Below are positions 14,633 through 23,766 of a DNA stretch of 37,048 nucleotides, piece by piece; the first letter of the stretch is position 1; each line of letters starts with the position of its first letter. The notes beneath the pieces were generated by a model. That model saw only the letters and a list, made by a program, of their open reading frames with translations, searched no databases and had not been told where the DNA came from. A program made the translations under genes and the position numbers. Origin of the DNA: Cryobacterium frigoriphilum (GTDB taxonomy: Bacteria; Actinomycetota; Actinomycetes; Actinomycetales; Microbacteriaceae); NCBI RefSeq assembly GCF_004403305.1, contig NZ_SOHE01000025.1, positions 1-37,048 on the forward strand. Direction: 5' to 3'.

Positions 14633-15574
14633 ATGTCTGACGCAGTCACCGCCGGGGCGACGGCGGATGCCGCGACCACGTGGCATCCGCCGTTCGCGAC
14701 CGACGTGCAGCTGACGCTGTCCCGGTTGCGTCGCGGGGCCACCGATCCCACCCACCAGGTCGCGGCCGACGGCGCCCTCTGGCGCACAACCCTGACGGTC
14801 GACGGGCCGGCGTCAATGCGGTTCACCCAGCACGACCCGCACACCCTCACCTGTGAAGCCTGGGGTGCGGGCGCGCACACGGCCGTGGCCGCGGCAGCCG
14901 CCCTGATGGGCGAGGGTGACGACCCCACCGGGTTCGTCGCCGATCACCCGCGCCTGCACGACGCCCATCGGCGGTATCCGGGGCTGCGCATTCCGCGCAC
15001 CGGGCAGGTGCTGGAATCGTTGATTCCGGCGATCCTCGAGCAAAAAGTGATCAGCGTGCAGGCGACGGCGTCGTGGCGGTCGCTCGTGCGCGCGCACGGC
15101 ACCCCCGCCCCGGGGCCGACACCGCTGGGCATGCTCGTGGCGCCGTCGAACCGGGCCTGGCAACTCATTCCCTCGTGGGAATGGCACCGGGCGGGCGTCG
15201 ACCCGCAGCGGTCCCGCACGGTCATGCAGGCGCTGCAGGTCGCCCGGCAGCTGCAGGCCGCCGTGACGCTGAGCCCGCAGGAGGCAACCGCCCGACTGCG
15301 CACCGTGCCCGGGATCGGTGTCTGGACCGCCGCCGAGGTCGCCCAGCGGGCCTTCGGCGACGCCGACGCGCTCTCGGTCGGCGATTACCACCTCTCCAAC
15401 ATGATCGGACATTCCCTGTTCGGCCGGGACCTGACCGACGCCGAAATGATCGAGGCGATGGTCAAGTGGCAGCCGCACCGCTACCGGGTGGTGCGGCTGC
15501 TCGAGGTCGGCGGAGCCACGATGAAGCCCCGCCGCGGGCCTCGGCTGAGTTTCGTCGACCACCGCCGCCACTGA
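14633..15574 (+). CDS. DNA-3-methyladenine glycosylase II-like (AlkA/HhH-GPD superfamily)
   Basis: 313 residues. The helix-hairpin-helix is LRTVPGIGVWTAAEVAQRAF, followed by ALSVGDYHL, whose Asp 251 is in the position of the catalytic Asp of HhH-GPD glycosylases. LESLIPAILEQKVISVQATASW matches the preceding conserved helix. It removes alkylated purines from DNA to start base excision repair. The N-terminal 120 residues resemble the AlkA N-terminal domain only loosely. ATG 14633 lies 29 bp after the dehydrogenase stop and probably shares its transcript. No separate promoter was seen. Confidence 0.88.
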   Translation: MSDAVTAGATADAATTWHPPFATDVQLTLSRLRRGATDPTHQVAADGALWRTTLTVDGPASMRFTQHDPHTLTCEAWGAGAHTAVAAAAALMGEGDDPTGFVADHPRLHDAHRRYPGLRIPRTGQVLESLIPAILEQKVISVQATASWRSLVRAHGTPAPGPTPLGMLVAPSNRAWQLIPSWEWHRAGVDPQRSRTVMQALQVARQLQAAVTLSPQEATARLRTVPGIGVWTAAEVAQRAFGDADALSVGDYHLSNMIGHSLFGRDLTDAEMIEAMVKWQPHRYRVVRLLEVGGATMKPRRGPRLSFVDHRRH

Positions 15575-15594
15575 CCGGCCCCCAGCCCCGGAAC

Positions 15595-15600
15595 TAAGCT
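15595..15600 (+). promoter_or_regulatory. -10 element, leaderless start of the RNA methyltransferase gene
   Basis: TAAGCT, six bases, then ATG 15607. Confidence 0.5.
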
Positions 15601-15606
15601 GAGCGG

Positions 15607-16413
15607 ATGCCCGTCATTACCATCACCGACCTGAGCGACCCGCGCCTGGTCGACTATGCCCACCTCACCGACGTTGCCCTGAAAAAGGCCCGCGGCACCG
15701 AGCACGGGCTGTACATCGCCGAATCCGCGCTCGTGCTCGAGCGGGCGCTGCGCGCCGGGCACCGGCCGCGATCGGTGCTGGCCCTCGGCGGTACCGCCGA
15801 GGAGGCGCTGCGGGTGCTCGGGCCGCACGCGGCCGAGATTCCGGTGTTCGTCGGACCCGGAGAACTGCTCGCCGAACTCACCGGCTACATTTTGCACCGC
15901 GGCCTCATCGCGTCGATGAACCGACCAGAACTGCCGAAAGCCGACACCCTGCTGAGCACGGCGAAACGCATCGTGATTCTCGAAGACGTTGCCGACCCGA
16001 CCAACGTTGGCGCCATTTTTCGCTCCGCCGGTGCGATTGGTGCCGATGCGATCCTGGTGACCCCGCGCTGCTCCGATCCCTTCTACCGGCGGGCCATTCG
16101 AGTGTCGATGGGCACCGTGCTGCAGGTGCCGTGGACCCGGGTCGGCGACTGGCCGTCGACCCGCGCGTTACTGACCCGGCATGGGTTTCACGTGGCCGCG
16201 CTCGCCCTCACCACGGATGCCGTGAGCCTGCGCGATTTTGCAGCCCACGACCACGAGAGGCTGGCGTTGCTGCTCGGCGCGGAAGGCCCCGGCCTCACCC
16301 AGGCCGCACTCGACGCGAGTGACAGTGTCGTGCAGATCCCGATGAAGCATGGAATCGATTCCCTCAACGTGGCCGCAGCGAGTGCCGTCGCGATGTGGGC
16401 GCTCTCGTCCTGA
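15607..16413 (+). CDS. TrmH/SpoU-family RNA 2'-O-methyltransferase
   Basis: 268 residues. The N-terminal substrate-binding part (ARGTEHGLYIAESALVLERAL) precedes the SPOUT knot. Motif 1 is DPTNVGAIFRSAGAIGADAI, motif 2 LLLGAEGPGL, and motif 3 IPMKHGIDSLNVAAASAVAM (given in part). These bind S-adenosylmethionine in the trefoil knot and methylate a ribose in tRNA or rRNA. The exact RNA target is not decidable. Length is normal for the family. Confidence 0.9.
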   Translation: MPVITITDLSDPRLVDYAHLTDVALKKARGTEHGLYIAESALVLERALRAGHRPRSVLALGGTAEEALRVLGPHAAEIPVFVGPGELLAELTGYILHRGLIASMNRPELPKADTLLSTAKRIVILEDVADPTNVGAIFRSAGAIGADAILVTPRCSDPFYRRAIRVSMGTVLQVPWTRVGDWPSTRALLTRHGFHVAALALTTDAVSLRDFAAHDHERLALLLGAEGPGLTQAALDASDSVVQIPMKHGIDSLNVAAASAVAMWALSS

Positions 16414-16476
16414 CCCCGGCGCCGACCGGCGGCCGCCGATTGCGCGCCGTTTCTCGGCATAGTCAGGGGATCGTCG

Positions 16477-16482
16477 TAGGGT
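16477..16482 (+). promoter_or_regulatory. -10 element, leaderless start of the thiolase gene
   Basis: TAGGGT, six bases, then ATG 16489. Confidence 0.5.
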
Positions 16483-16488
16483 GGAGTC

Positions 16489-17691
16489 ATGAGCAATGAG
16501 GCTGTCATCATCGACGTTCTGCGCACCCCGAGTGGGCGCGGCAAACCGGGCGGCGCACTCAGCGGTATCCACCCGGCCGATCTGCTCGCCACCGTGCTGC
16601 GCGAACTCGTCGCCCGCAACGACCTCGATCCGGCGCTCGTCGACGATGTCATCGGCGGCTGCGTCAGCCAGGTCGGCGAACAGGGCTACAACCTCACCCG
16701 CACCGCGCTGCTGAGCGCCGGGTTTCCCGAGACCGTTCCCGGCATCACCATCGACCGCCAGTGCGGCTCCAGCCAGCAGGCCGTGGCCTTCGCCGCACAG
16801 GGCGTGATGGCCGGCAGCTATGACGTGGTCATCGCCTGTGGCGTCGAATCGATGAGCCGCGTACCGCTCGGGTCCTCCATCTCTGGTTATGGCAGCGGCG
16901 AACAAGACCCGGCGGGGCAGCGGATGCGTGAACGCTACCCCGAGGGCCTGGTCAATCAGGGCGTGTCGGCCGAACTCATCAACGACCACTGGCACCTCGG
17001 CCGGGACGAGCTCGACGCCTTCGCCGCCCGCTCGCACCGGCTCGCCGCCGCGGCGACCGAACGCGGCGACTTCGCGGCGGAGATCGTGCCGCTCGAGGCC
17101 CCCGACGGCCGTCCGATCGAAGACGACGAGACCATCCGCCCGACTACGTCGCACGCGAGTCTTGCCGGGCTGCCGCCGGCGTTTCGCACCGACCGGCTCG
17201 CCAGCCGATATCCGCGCCTCGACTGGCACACCACCGCCGGCAACTCCTCGCCACTGACCGATGGCGCCTCGGCGACCCTGATCATGAGCGCGAAACGCGC
17301 CGCCGAACTCGGCCTGACCCCGCGCGCCCGGTTTCACGGTTTCGCCGTCACCGGCAGCGATCCGCTCTTCATGCTCACCGGGGTCGTTCCGGTCACCCGG
17401 CGCATCCTCGCCCGCGCCGGCCTCAGCATTGACGACATCGACGCCTACGAGGTCAACGAGGCCTTCGCGTGTGTACCGCTGGTCTGGCAGCAGGAACTGG
17501 GCGCCGACCCCGCCCGCCTCAACCCCCGCGGCGGAGCGATCGCGCTCGGCCACGCCCTCGGATCCTCCGGCACCCGCCTGCTCACCACCCTGCTGGGCCA
17601 ACTCGAAGCGACCGACGGCCGCTGGGGCCTGCAGACCATGTGCGAGGGCGGCGGAATGGCCAATGCCACACTGATCGAAAGGCTGTCATGA
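16489..17691 (+). CDS. Acetyl-CoA acyltransferase (thiolase)
   Basis: 400 residues. Nucleophile Cys 92 ([10 protein letters not shown]), His 355 ([14 protein letters not shown]) and acid/base Cys 385 ([11 protein letters not shown]) are all present, as is the NEAFA motif. It cleaves 3-ketoacyl-CoA to acetyl- or propionyl-CoA, or condenses in reverse. Sequence flavour ([24 protein letters not shown]) is that of catabolic/steroid-type actinobacterial thiolases rather than FadA of the multienzyme complex. It overlaps the SDR gene by 4 bp (ATGA), so the two are coupled. Confidence 0.92.
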   Translation: MSNEAVIIDVLRTPSGRGKPGGALSGIHPADLLATVLRELVARNDLDPALVDDVIGGCVSQVGEQGYNLTRTALLSAGFPETVPGITIDRQCGSSQQAVAFAAQGVMAGSYDVVIACGVESMSRVPLGSSISGYGSGEQDPAGQRMRERYPEGLVNQGVSAELINDHWHLGRDELDAFAARSHRLAAAATERGDFAAEIVPLEAPDGRPIEDDETIRPTTSHASLAGLPPAFRTDRLASRYPRLDWHTTAGNSSPLTDGASATLIMSAKRAAELGLTPRARFHGFAVTGSDPLFMLTGVVPVTRRILARAGLSIDDIDAYEVNEAFACVPLVWQQELGADPARLNPRGGAIALGHALGSSGTRLLTTLLGQLEATDGRWGLQTMCEGGGMANATLIERLS

Positions 17692-18578
17692 TCATCAACG
17701 GATGCTCCGCCCTGGTCACCGGGGGCGCCTCCGGCCTCGGTCTGGCGACCGCGACCGCCCTGCACGCCGCCGGCGCCCACGTCGTGCTGCTCGACCTTCC
17801 CGGCGCTCCCGGCGAGGCGATCGCCGCTCGGCTGAACGCTGATGCTGGTGCCGACGACACCCAGCCGGGTTCCGCCGGCTCCAGCTCGAGTACGACCGTG
17901 GTGCCCCGTGACCCCGCGGCGCCCCGTCACCCCAACGCCGGCCACCCGCGAGCCCAGTTCGTGGCCGGGGACGTCACGAGTGCGGGCGATGTGCAGGCCG
18001 CCGTCGACGCCGCCATGCTGCTCGGCCCGCTGCGCATCGTCGTCAACTGCGCCGGCATCGCCCCGGGGGCGCGCACGGTCGGCCGCGATGGACCGATGCC
18101 GCTCGCCGACTTCGACCGAGCCATCCGCATCAACCTTGTCGGCACCTTCAACGTGACCCGGCTCGCTGCCGCTGCCATGATGCACACCACGCCGGTCGGG
18201 GACCCGGCCCGGCGGGGAGCCGCCGAGCGCGGGGTCATCGTGAACACCGCATCCGTCGCCGCTTTCGACGGCCAGATCGGCCAGGCGGCCTACGCCGCCT
18301 CCAAGGGCGGAGTGGCCGCCATGACGCTGCCGCTCGCCCGCGAGTTCGCCCAGTCGTTCATTCGAGTGATGACGATCGCTCCCGGTACCTTCGACACCCC
18401 GATGCTGCAGGGGCTGCCGACCGCGGTGCGTGACTCCCTCGGGGCACAGGTACCGCATCCGTCGCGACTCGGAGATCCCGCCGAGTACGCATCCCTCGTG
18501 CGGCATATAGTCGAGAATCCCATGCTCAACGGAGAAACCATCCGTCTCGACGGCGCCATTCGCATGCAGCCGAAGTAG
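17688..18578 (+). CDS. Short-chain dehydrogenase/reductase, probable 3-hydroxyacyl-CoA dehydrogenase
   Basis: 296 residues from ATG 17688, overlapping the thiolase stop. Cofactor motif [15 protein letters not shown] equivalent as NCAGIAPG, catalytic YAASK with preceding Ser in NTASVAA, and C-terminal PGTFDTPM match the type II 3-hydroxyacyl-CoA dehydrogenase (HSD10-like) branch. It would supply the 3-ketoacyl-CoA substrate of the neighbouring thiolase. An insertion of about 35 residues (residues ~52-90, rich in Ser, Thr, Pro, His) sits after helix B, where relatives pass straight to the third strand. Confidence 0.88.
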   Translation: MIINGCSALVTGGASGLGLATATALHAAGAHVVLLDLPGAPGEAIAARLNADAGADDTQPGSAGSSSSTTVVPRDPAAPRHPNAGHPRAQFVAGDVTSAGDVQAAVDAAMLLGPLRIVVNCAGIAPGARTVGRDGPMPLADFDRAIRINLVGTFNVTRLAAAAMMHTTPVGDPARRGAAERGVIVNTASVAAFDGQIGQAAYAASKGGVAAMTLPLAREFAQSFIRVMTIAPGTFDTPMLQGLPTAVRDSLGAQVPHPSRLGDPAEYASLVRHIVENPMLNGETIRLDGAIRMQPK

Positions 18579-18596
18579 ATCCGAGTAGGAGAGATC

Positions 18597-19214
18597 ATGG
18601 CATCCGAGATTCAGATCAATGAGACTCAGCGAACGGTCGCGATGGCGCCCGGCGGCGGCGAGCCGGCCGTGCAGGTACGGCTCGTGCACCACTACGCTGC
18701 GCTACCAGAAGCTGTCTGGGCAGCGTTGACAGAGCCCGCCGCACTGGCACGCTGGTTCTTGCCGGTCACCGGTGATCTGCAGGTCGGTGGCACGTTCCAA
18801 TTCGAGGGCAACGCCGGCGGCGAGATCCTCGCCTGTGTTCCGGGCCGGGTGGTGCGGGTGACCTACGGCGGCCCGACCAGCGTGGTCGTGGCCCGGCTCG
18901 ACCCCGGGGTCAGCGGCGGATCGACCCTCACCTTCGAGCACACCGTACCGCTGTCGATGGCGGGCAGCGGGGCCGGAGCGCTCTACGTGGCACCGGCGTG
19001 GGAGATGAGCGTGGTCGGCCTCGGTCTGTTCCTGGCCGGGGACTTCGTGGACAATCCCGTGACGTGGCAGGCCTCGCCGGGCATGCAGCGCTTCGCTCGG
19101 CTGTCGATTGACGCCTGGGCGGCCGCCGTCGAACGGTCCGAAACGGCCAGCGCCATCGAGCTCTCGGCCGCCGTCGCGGCGTCGATCGCGCAGTTCGCGC
19201 CCGACGCGCCCTGA
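18597..19214 (+). CDS. SRPBCC-fold protein (AHSA1/polyketide-cyclase-like)
   Basis: 205 residues. The AHSA1/SRPBCC pattern is clear at residues ~25-170: VRLVHHYAALPEAVWAALTEPAALARWFLP (in part), then FQFEG and a C-terminal helix near GMQRFARLSIDAWAAAV. These proteins bind hydrophobic ligands in a deep pocket. GGAGAG precedes ATG 18597. It follows the SDR stop by 18 bp, so it is likely the third gene of the acyl-CoA cluster. Its job there is unknown. Confidence 0.82.
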   Translation: MASEIQINETQRTVAMAPGGGEPAVQVRLVHHYAALPEAVWAALTEPAALARWFLPVTGDLQVGGTFQFEGNAGGEILACVPGRVVRVTYGGPTSVVVARLDPGVSGGSTLTFEHTVPLSMAGSGAGALYVAPAWEMSVVGLGLFLAGDFVDNPVTWQASPGMQRFARLSIDAWAAAVERSETASAIELSAAVAASIAQFAPDAP

Positions 19215-19294
19215 CCGGCCGGGAGCCTTCCGGTTCAAACAATGCAACCGGTTGGGTTACAGGCTGAGGGAACGACGAGAACACGGGGCCGCCG

Positions 19295-19486
19295 ATGATT
19301 CAGTTTTTCGGTGGCGTCGCCCTGATCGCGGCCAGTTCCGGATTGTTCATTTTCGGACTGCAACGGACGCTGCGACTGAACAGCGGCATCCGCTTGCCGA
19401 TTTGGGGTAATGCGCCGCGAGAGGCGCGCTATGTCCGGCGACCCAACGGTCTCGTGCAGCTCGTGCGCGCTGCGTACGGTGGCTAA
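19295..19486 (+). CDS. Possible small membrane protein
   Basis: 63 residues. One hydrophobic segment lies near the N-terminus (FFGGVALIAASSGLFIFGLQ), followed by a basic soluble tail ending VQLVRAAYGG. No ribosome site or leaderless -10 is evident, and the stop codon TAA lies inside the left arm of the 92-bp inverted repeat, so the natural C-terminus may have been altered by that element. No family is recognised. It could be spurious. Confidence 0.4.
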   Translation: MIQFFGGVALIAASSGLFIFGLQRTLRLNSGIRLPIWGNAPREARYVRRPNGLVQLVRAAYGG

Positions 19487-19572
19487 TTCAGGCAATCTGC
19501 GATTGCGGCTGGCAACAGCCGCGAGATCAGAGGCCTCCGATGATCGGGGAGTGATATTTGCCTGAATTAGCC
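19481..19572. repeat. 92-bp element with perfect 15-bp inverted ends and two internal hairpins
   Basis: GGCTAATTCAGGCAA (19481-19495) is exactly inverted at 19558-19572. Inside are GCGGCTG-GCAA-CAGCCGC (19505-19522, GNRA-type loop) and GATCA...TGATC (19525-19544) enclosing GAGGCCTC. The layout resembles a three-way junction. It may be a small mobile repeat, a transcription terminator for either side, or a structured RNA. No matching transposase is in the window. Confidence 0.8.
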
Positions 19573-19604
19573 CCGAGGGGCCCCGCGAGAACGGCGGTCG
19601 GGCC

Positions 19605-19644
19605 GCAGGACGCAGGACGCAGGACGCAGGACGCAGGACGCAGG
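19605..19644. repeat. Tandem GCAGGAC repeats
   Basis: Five full 7-bp copies and a partial sixth in the 3' gap downstream of the CNNM genes. Simple-sequence repeat, noncoding. Confidence 0.95.
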
Positions 19645-19663
19645 GATACCGGGTTGCGGGAGG

Positions 19664-20710
19664 CTAGCCGAGCTTGAGGCTGCGGCTGTCGTCGCGGATC
19701 TGGCCGACGAGCTCTTCGAGCACGTCTTCCAGCGTCAGGATGCCCAGGGTCACGCCGTTGGCGTCGATTGCGCGGGCGAGGTGCGCGCCCGAACCCTGCA
19801 TGGCGGTGAGTGCCTGGCGCAGCGGCATGTCCATGCGCACGTCCGGCAGGGTACGCATCAGGGCCGGATCCATCGGCAGGTCGCGGCGCTCGGCCTCGAT
19901 CTCGAGCAGGTCCTTGATGTGCACGTAACCGACGAGCAGTCCGTCGGCCGCACGCACCGGGAATCGGGAGAACCCGCCGATGGCGACCGCTTCCGCCTGG
20001 GCGGGTGTGACATCCGTCGCCAGTGTCGTGAGCGACTGCACGGGGATCAGCACGCTTGACACGTCGCGTTCCGCAAAGGTGAGGGCGCCGAGCAGCAGCT
20101 TCTCATCGTTGACGTCGAGCATGCCGCCGTGGCGAGACTCCTCGACGAGCGCGGCGACCTCATCGCGGGTGAAGACGCTCGTCACCTCGTTCTTCGGTTC
20201 GACCTTCATCAGGCGCAGGAACGCGTTCGCGATGGCGTTCATGACCCAGAGCAGCGGGAACAGAACGGTCACGATCGCCACGAGCGGCGGTGCCAACAGC
20301 ATGGCCATGCGCTCGGGGCCGGCGAGGGCGATATTCTTGGGCACCATCTCACCGAACACGACGTGCAGGTAGGTCACGAGCGACAGGGCGATCGCGAAGG
20401 CGATCGGGTGCACGAAGGCGTCAGGAACGCCCATCGCGGCGAACGGACCCTCGAGCAGGCTCGCGATGGCCGGCTCGCTGAGCGCGCCGAGGGCGAGCGA
20501 ACAGATCGTGATGCCGAGTTGCGCGCCCGCCATCATGAGCGAGACGTTCTCCATCGCCTTCAGGGTGATCTGTGCCGAGCGGGAGCCCGCGAGGGCCTTC
20601 GGCTCGACGATCGTGCGGCGGGCACTGATCAGCGCGAATTCCGCGCCGACGAAGAAGGCGTTGACGAGCAGCAGCCCGACGGTCAGAAGCAGGCCTGCGG
20701 TGGTGCTCAT
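19664..20710 (-). CDS. CNNM/CorC-type membrane protein with CBS domains
   Basis: 348 residues. DUF21/CNNM membrane domain at about 1-190 (FFVGAEFALISARR at the N-terminus; VFGEMVPKNIALA), then a CBS pair at ~205-340 (DVSSVLIPVQSLTTL, GFSRFPVRAADG, LGILTLEDVLEELVGQIRD). It lacks the C-terminal CorC_HlyC domain of its partner. Family proteins transport or regulate Mg2+/Co2+ and similar ions. ATG 20710 overlaps the partner's TGA (ATGA), so the two are coupled and may form a heteromer. Confidence 0.9.
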   Translation of the reverse strand: MSTTAGLLLTVGLLLVNAFFVGAEFALISARRTIVEPKALAGSRSAQITLKAMENVSLMMAGAQLGITICSLALGALSEPAIASLLEGPFAAMGVPDAFVHPIAFAIALSLVTYLHVVFGEMVPKNIALAGPERMAMLLAPPLVAIVTVLFPLLWVMNAIANAFLRLMKVEPKNEVTSVFTRDEVAALVEESRHGGMLDVNDEKLLLGALTFAERDVSSVLIPVQSLTTLATDVTPAQAEAVAIGGFSRFPVRAADGLLVGYVHIKDLLEIEAERRDLPMDPALMRTLPDVRMDMPLRQALTAMQGSGAHLARAIDANGVTLGILTLEDVLEELVGQIRDDSRSLKLG

Positions 20711-22113
20711 AAGTGGCGCTCCGTTCGTTCGGGGGCCGTGGCCGGGGTGGCGGCGGGGTCGCTGTCGGTGCGCTCGGCGTCGGCGTCAAGGGTGCGCACG
20801 AGAACGCGCACCCGATCGATGCGGTGGTCATCCATCGCGGTCACGTCGAAGCGGATGCGGCTTTCCGGAGCTCCCGGAACGTCTTCGCTCGCGATCTCGA
20901 TCGTGTCGCCGACGCGGGCGAGACGCCCAAGCTCGAGGGTGACGAGCCCGGCGAGGGTGTCGTACTCCTCGTGTTCGGGCACGAACACGCCGAGGTGTTC
21001 GCTCGCCTCGTCGGGGCGCAGTGAGGCTTCGAGGTCCCAGGCGCCGTCGGCATCACTCGTGATGACCTCCTGCACGGGGTCGTGTTCGTCGCGGACTTCG
21101 CCGACGAGTTCTTCAACGAGGTCTTCGAGGGTGACGAGGCCGGCGGTGTCGCCGAATTCGTCGATCAGCACGGCCATCTGCAGGCCGCCGTGACGCAGGG
21201 TGTCCATCAGGCCGTCGAGTTCGACGGTGTCGGGCACGGTCGTGACGGGGCCCATGACCTGACCGACGGTGACACGGTCCCGATCGAGGTAGGGCACGGC
21301 GAGGGCGTGGCGCACGTGCACGAGGCCGAGCACGGTGCCCTCCCCGTCGCCGCCGATGATCGGAAACCGGGAGTGTCCGGTTGCCTTGGCACGAATGAGC
21401 AGTTCGTGCACCGAATCGTCGGGGTCGAGGCTGAGGATCTGCCCGCGGGGTGTCATGACATCGTTGGCGCGCCGGTCACCGAAGGCGAACGAGCGTTCGA
21501 CGAGTTCGGCGGTGTCCACGGCCAGGGCGCCCTGCCGGGCGGAGTGCCGCACCAAGCCGAGCAGCTCTTCGGGGGAGCGGGCCGAGGCCAGCTCTTCCTG
21601 CGGCTCGAAGCCCAGCAGGCGCACGACACGGTTGGCGGTGCCGTTGAAGAGGCGGATGAGGTAGGCGGTGCTCTTGGTGAAACCACGCTGGAAACCCTGC
21701 ACCGCACGGGCGGTGGCGAGTGGCCTAGCGATCGCGAGGTTCTTCGGAATGAGCTCGCCGAAGATCATGGTGAGCGCGGTTGCCAGCACGAGGGCGATCG
21801 TCACCGACACGGTCGTGGCGCCCGCTTCGGAAAGCCCGAGGTTTCCGAGCGGGCCGTCGACGATGTTCGCAATGGCCGGCTCGGCGAGAAAGCCGATGCC
21901 GAGGTTGGTGACGGTGATGCCGAGCTGGGCTCCGGAGAGCTGGGTCGACATGGTCTTCATCGCCTTGAGCACGCCCTGAGAGCGCTTGTCGCCACTCTCG
22001 GCGGCGGCCTCAACGTCGTTGCGGTTGACGGTGATGAGCGAGAACTCCGCGGCGACGAAAGCGCCGCAGGAGGCCAGCAGGATCAACCCGATGATCAGGG
22101 CGAGAATTTCCAT
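20707..22113 (-). CDS. CNNM/CorC-type (hemolysin-like) membrane protein with CBS and CorC_HlyC domains
   Basis: 468 residues. DUF21 membrane domain at ~1-200 (CGAFVAAEFSLITVNR, IFGELIPKNLAIARP), CBS pair at ~220-350 (RANDVMTPRGQILSL, HSRFPIIGGDG, DEFGDTAGLVTLEDLVEELVGEV), and a C-terminal CorC_HlyC domain to ~440, then a Thr/Ala/Glu tail. GGGGGGTGA precedes ATG 22113. First gene of a two-gene operon of paralogues. Likely metal-ion (Mg2+) homeostasis at the membrane, by family. Confidence 0.9.
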   Translation of the reverse strand: MEILALIIGLILLASCGAFVAAEFSLITVNRNDVEAAAESGDKRSQGVLKAMKTMSTQLSGAQLGITVTNLGIGFLAEPAIANIVDGPLGNLGLSEAGATTVSVTIALVLATALTMIFGELIPKNLAIARPLATARAVQGFQRGFTKSTAYLIRLFNGTANRVVRLLGFEPQEELASARSPEELLGLVRHSARQGALAVDTAELVERSFAFGDRRANDVMTPRGQILSLDPDDSVHELLIRAKATGHSRFPIIGGDGEGTVLGLVHVRHALAVPYLDRDRVTVGQVMGPVTTVPDTVELDGLMDTLRHGGLQMAVLIDEFGDTAGLVTLEDLVEELVGEVRDEHDPVQEVITSDADGAWDLEASLRPDEASEHLGVFVPEHEEYDTLAGLVTLELGRLARVGDTIEIASEDVPGAPESRIRFDVTAMDDHRIDRVRVLVRTLDADAERTDSDPAATPATAPERTERHL

Positions 22114-22311
22114 CAGTTCACCCCCCGCGTCAGAGACGCAGCGCCCAGAGGCGCGACGAGATGGACAAGGGCGTCACCGGGGGCGCTCATGTACTTCCGT
22201 TCAGGGTGTTCAGATGCGTCGACGCGTGGTCCGAAACGGACAGCGATGAAGCGTCAACTCGTTTGAGAGTAGTGGTCGAGGCTGGGTAACCGCCTGTCTG
22301 TCCTGAACGCC

Positions 22312-23754
22312 CTACTCCTGGGCGTGCGCCTCGAGAAACTCGTAGACCTCGGTGTCGTCGACGCCCGGGAAGGTGCCGCTCGGCAGCGGCGACAGCACGT
22401 GCGCGTGCAGGCGCGCGCTCGGCCAGGCCCGACCGGCCCAGCGTGACGCCATGGCGCCGTCGGGACGGCGGCAGCACGACTCGTCGGGGCAGGTCGACAC
22501 CGAACGCTGCGTTGTCTCCCGGCCGCGAAACCACTTGGCCTGCGCGAACGGCACGCCGACACTGATCGAGAATTCACCGGCCGGCGTCGCGCCGGTCTGG
22601 GTCGCCGACCAGAACGTGCCGGCCGGGGTGTCGGTGTACTGGTAGAACTCGGTCGTGCGGTTGGTGTGCGTGAAGGCGCTGCGGGCGCTCCACTGTTTGC
22701 AGACGTACTGGCCCTCGATCGACCCGGTCACGTCGACCGGAAGCGGTAGGCCGTCATTCTCGTAGCCCTTCTGCAGCGCGCCGTCGCCGTTGACCCGTAA
22801 GAAGTGCAGCGTCATATCGAGGTGGCTCGTGGCGAGGTTCGTCAGGCGCAGCGCCGCGGCCTCGTGCGTCACCCCGAAGGCGTCGCGAAAGTCCTCGACC
22901 GACAGCTCACGTTCGCGCTTCGCGTTGGAGAGAAACGCGAGTGAGGCATCCCGAGGCATGAGTGCGGCGGCGGCGAAGTAGTTGATCTCGAGTCGCTGCC
23001 AGAGGAATTCGGCGTAGCTCGACGGCCGTTCGTGCTGCAGGAGTCGGTGTCCGATCGCCTGCAGCGCCATCGATCGCAGGCCATGCCCGCCCGGAATCGA
23101 CGCCGGCGGCAGGTAGATGCGCCCGTTCACGAGGTCGGTCACCGAGCGCGTCGAGTTCGGCAGATCGTTCACGTAGATCAGGCTGAAGCCGAGCTGCTCG
23201 GCCATCACGCTCACCTCGCGGTGGGTGAGGGCGCCGACGGTGTGACCGGAGGCCCGCACCCGGTCCTCGGCGAGCTGCTCGATCGAGGGCAGGTAGTTGC
23301 CCTCGTCCCGCATCCGCTCGCGCAGTTCGGTGTTGGCGCGGCGGGCTTCTTCCGGGGTCGCGATCGCCTCGCTCGCGCGGCGGGAGAGTTCTCGGTGCAG
23401 CCCCAGCAGCGACTCGATCGCCGGCAAGGGCATGCCCTTGGTGACCTTCACGATCGGCAGCCCGAGTGCGCCGTAGAGGGGATTCTTCTGCGCTCTCGCC
23501 AGTTCGATCTCGAGTGCGGCCCGCTTGTTGGGTGCCTCGCGGCTGAGCAGCTCCGCGAGCTCAACGCCGAGGGCCGCCGCCAGGTCTTGTAACAGTGACA
23601 ATTTGGGTTCGCGACGTCCGTTTTCGATCAGCGACAACTGGCTGCCGGCGAGGCCGGACTGGCTGCCGAGCTGGTCGAGGGTGAGGCCGCGTTCGGTGCG
23701 AAAGTGACGGATGCGATGACCCAGGGTCATGAGATCGGAGGCTTGAGGCGTCAT
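22312..23754 (-). CDS. ScfR/RamB-like XRE-family regulator with IrrE-type domain
   Basis: 480 residues. An XRE helix-turn-helix fills residues 11-66 (RTERGLTLDQLGSQSGLAGSQLSLIEN, in part). A central ImmA/IrrE-like domain follows, where the usual HExxH zinc-protease motif is replaced by GHRLLQH, so peptidase activity is unlikely. A C-terminal domain contains CPDESC, a possible metal or redox site. This architecture is that of short-chain-fatty-acid regulators such as RamB of corynebacteria and mycobacteria, which control acetate and glyoxylate metabolism. It is divergent from PEP carboxykinase, supporting a role in central carbon control (inference). Confidence 0.88.
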   Translation of the reverse strand: MTPQASDLMTLGHRIRHFRTERGLTLDQLGSQSGLAGSQLSLIENGRREPKLSLLQDLAAALGVELAELLSREAPNKRAALEIELARAQKNPLYGALGLPIVKVTKGMPLPAIESLLGLHRELSRRASEAIATPEEARRANTELRERMRDEGNYLPSIEQLAEDRVRASGHTVGALTHREVSVMAEQLGFSLIYVNDLPNSTRSVTDLVNGRIYLPPASIPGGHGLRSMALQAIGHRLLQHERPSSYAEFLWQRLEINYFAAAALMPRDASLAFLSNAKRERELSVEDFRDAFGVTHEAAALRLTNLATSHLDMTLHFLRVNGDGALQKGYENDGLPLPVDVTGSIEGQYVCKQWSARSAFTHTNRTTEFYQYTDTPAGTFWSATQTGATPAGEFSISVGVPFAQAKWFRGRETTQRSVSTCPDESCCRRPDGAMASRWAGRAWPSARLHAHVLSPLPSGTFPGVDDTEVYEFLEAHAQE

Positions 23755-23760
23755 TCCTTA

Positions 23761-23766
23761 ACTTTA
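23761..23766 (-). promoter_or_regulatory. -10 element, leaderless start of the ScfR-like regulator gene
   Basis: TAAAGT on the minus strand, six bases, then ATG 23754. Confidence 0.45.

Noticed and set aside
13078..14928. 616-codon minus-strand open frame opposite the aldehyde dehydrogenase gene
   Set aside because: Antisense shadow of a GC-rich gene. The plus-strand frame has all catalytic motifs.
22114..22311. Possible Mg2+ riboswitch (M-box) upstream of the CNNM operon
   Set aside because: The genes made this worth checking, but I could not find the conserved M-box core or a convincing set of stems.
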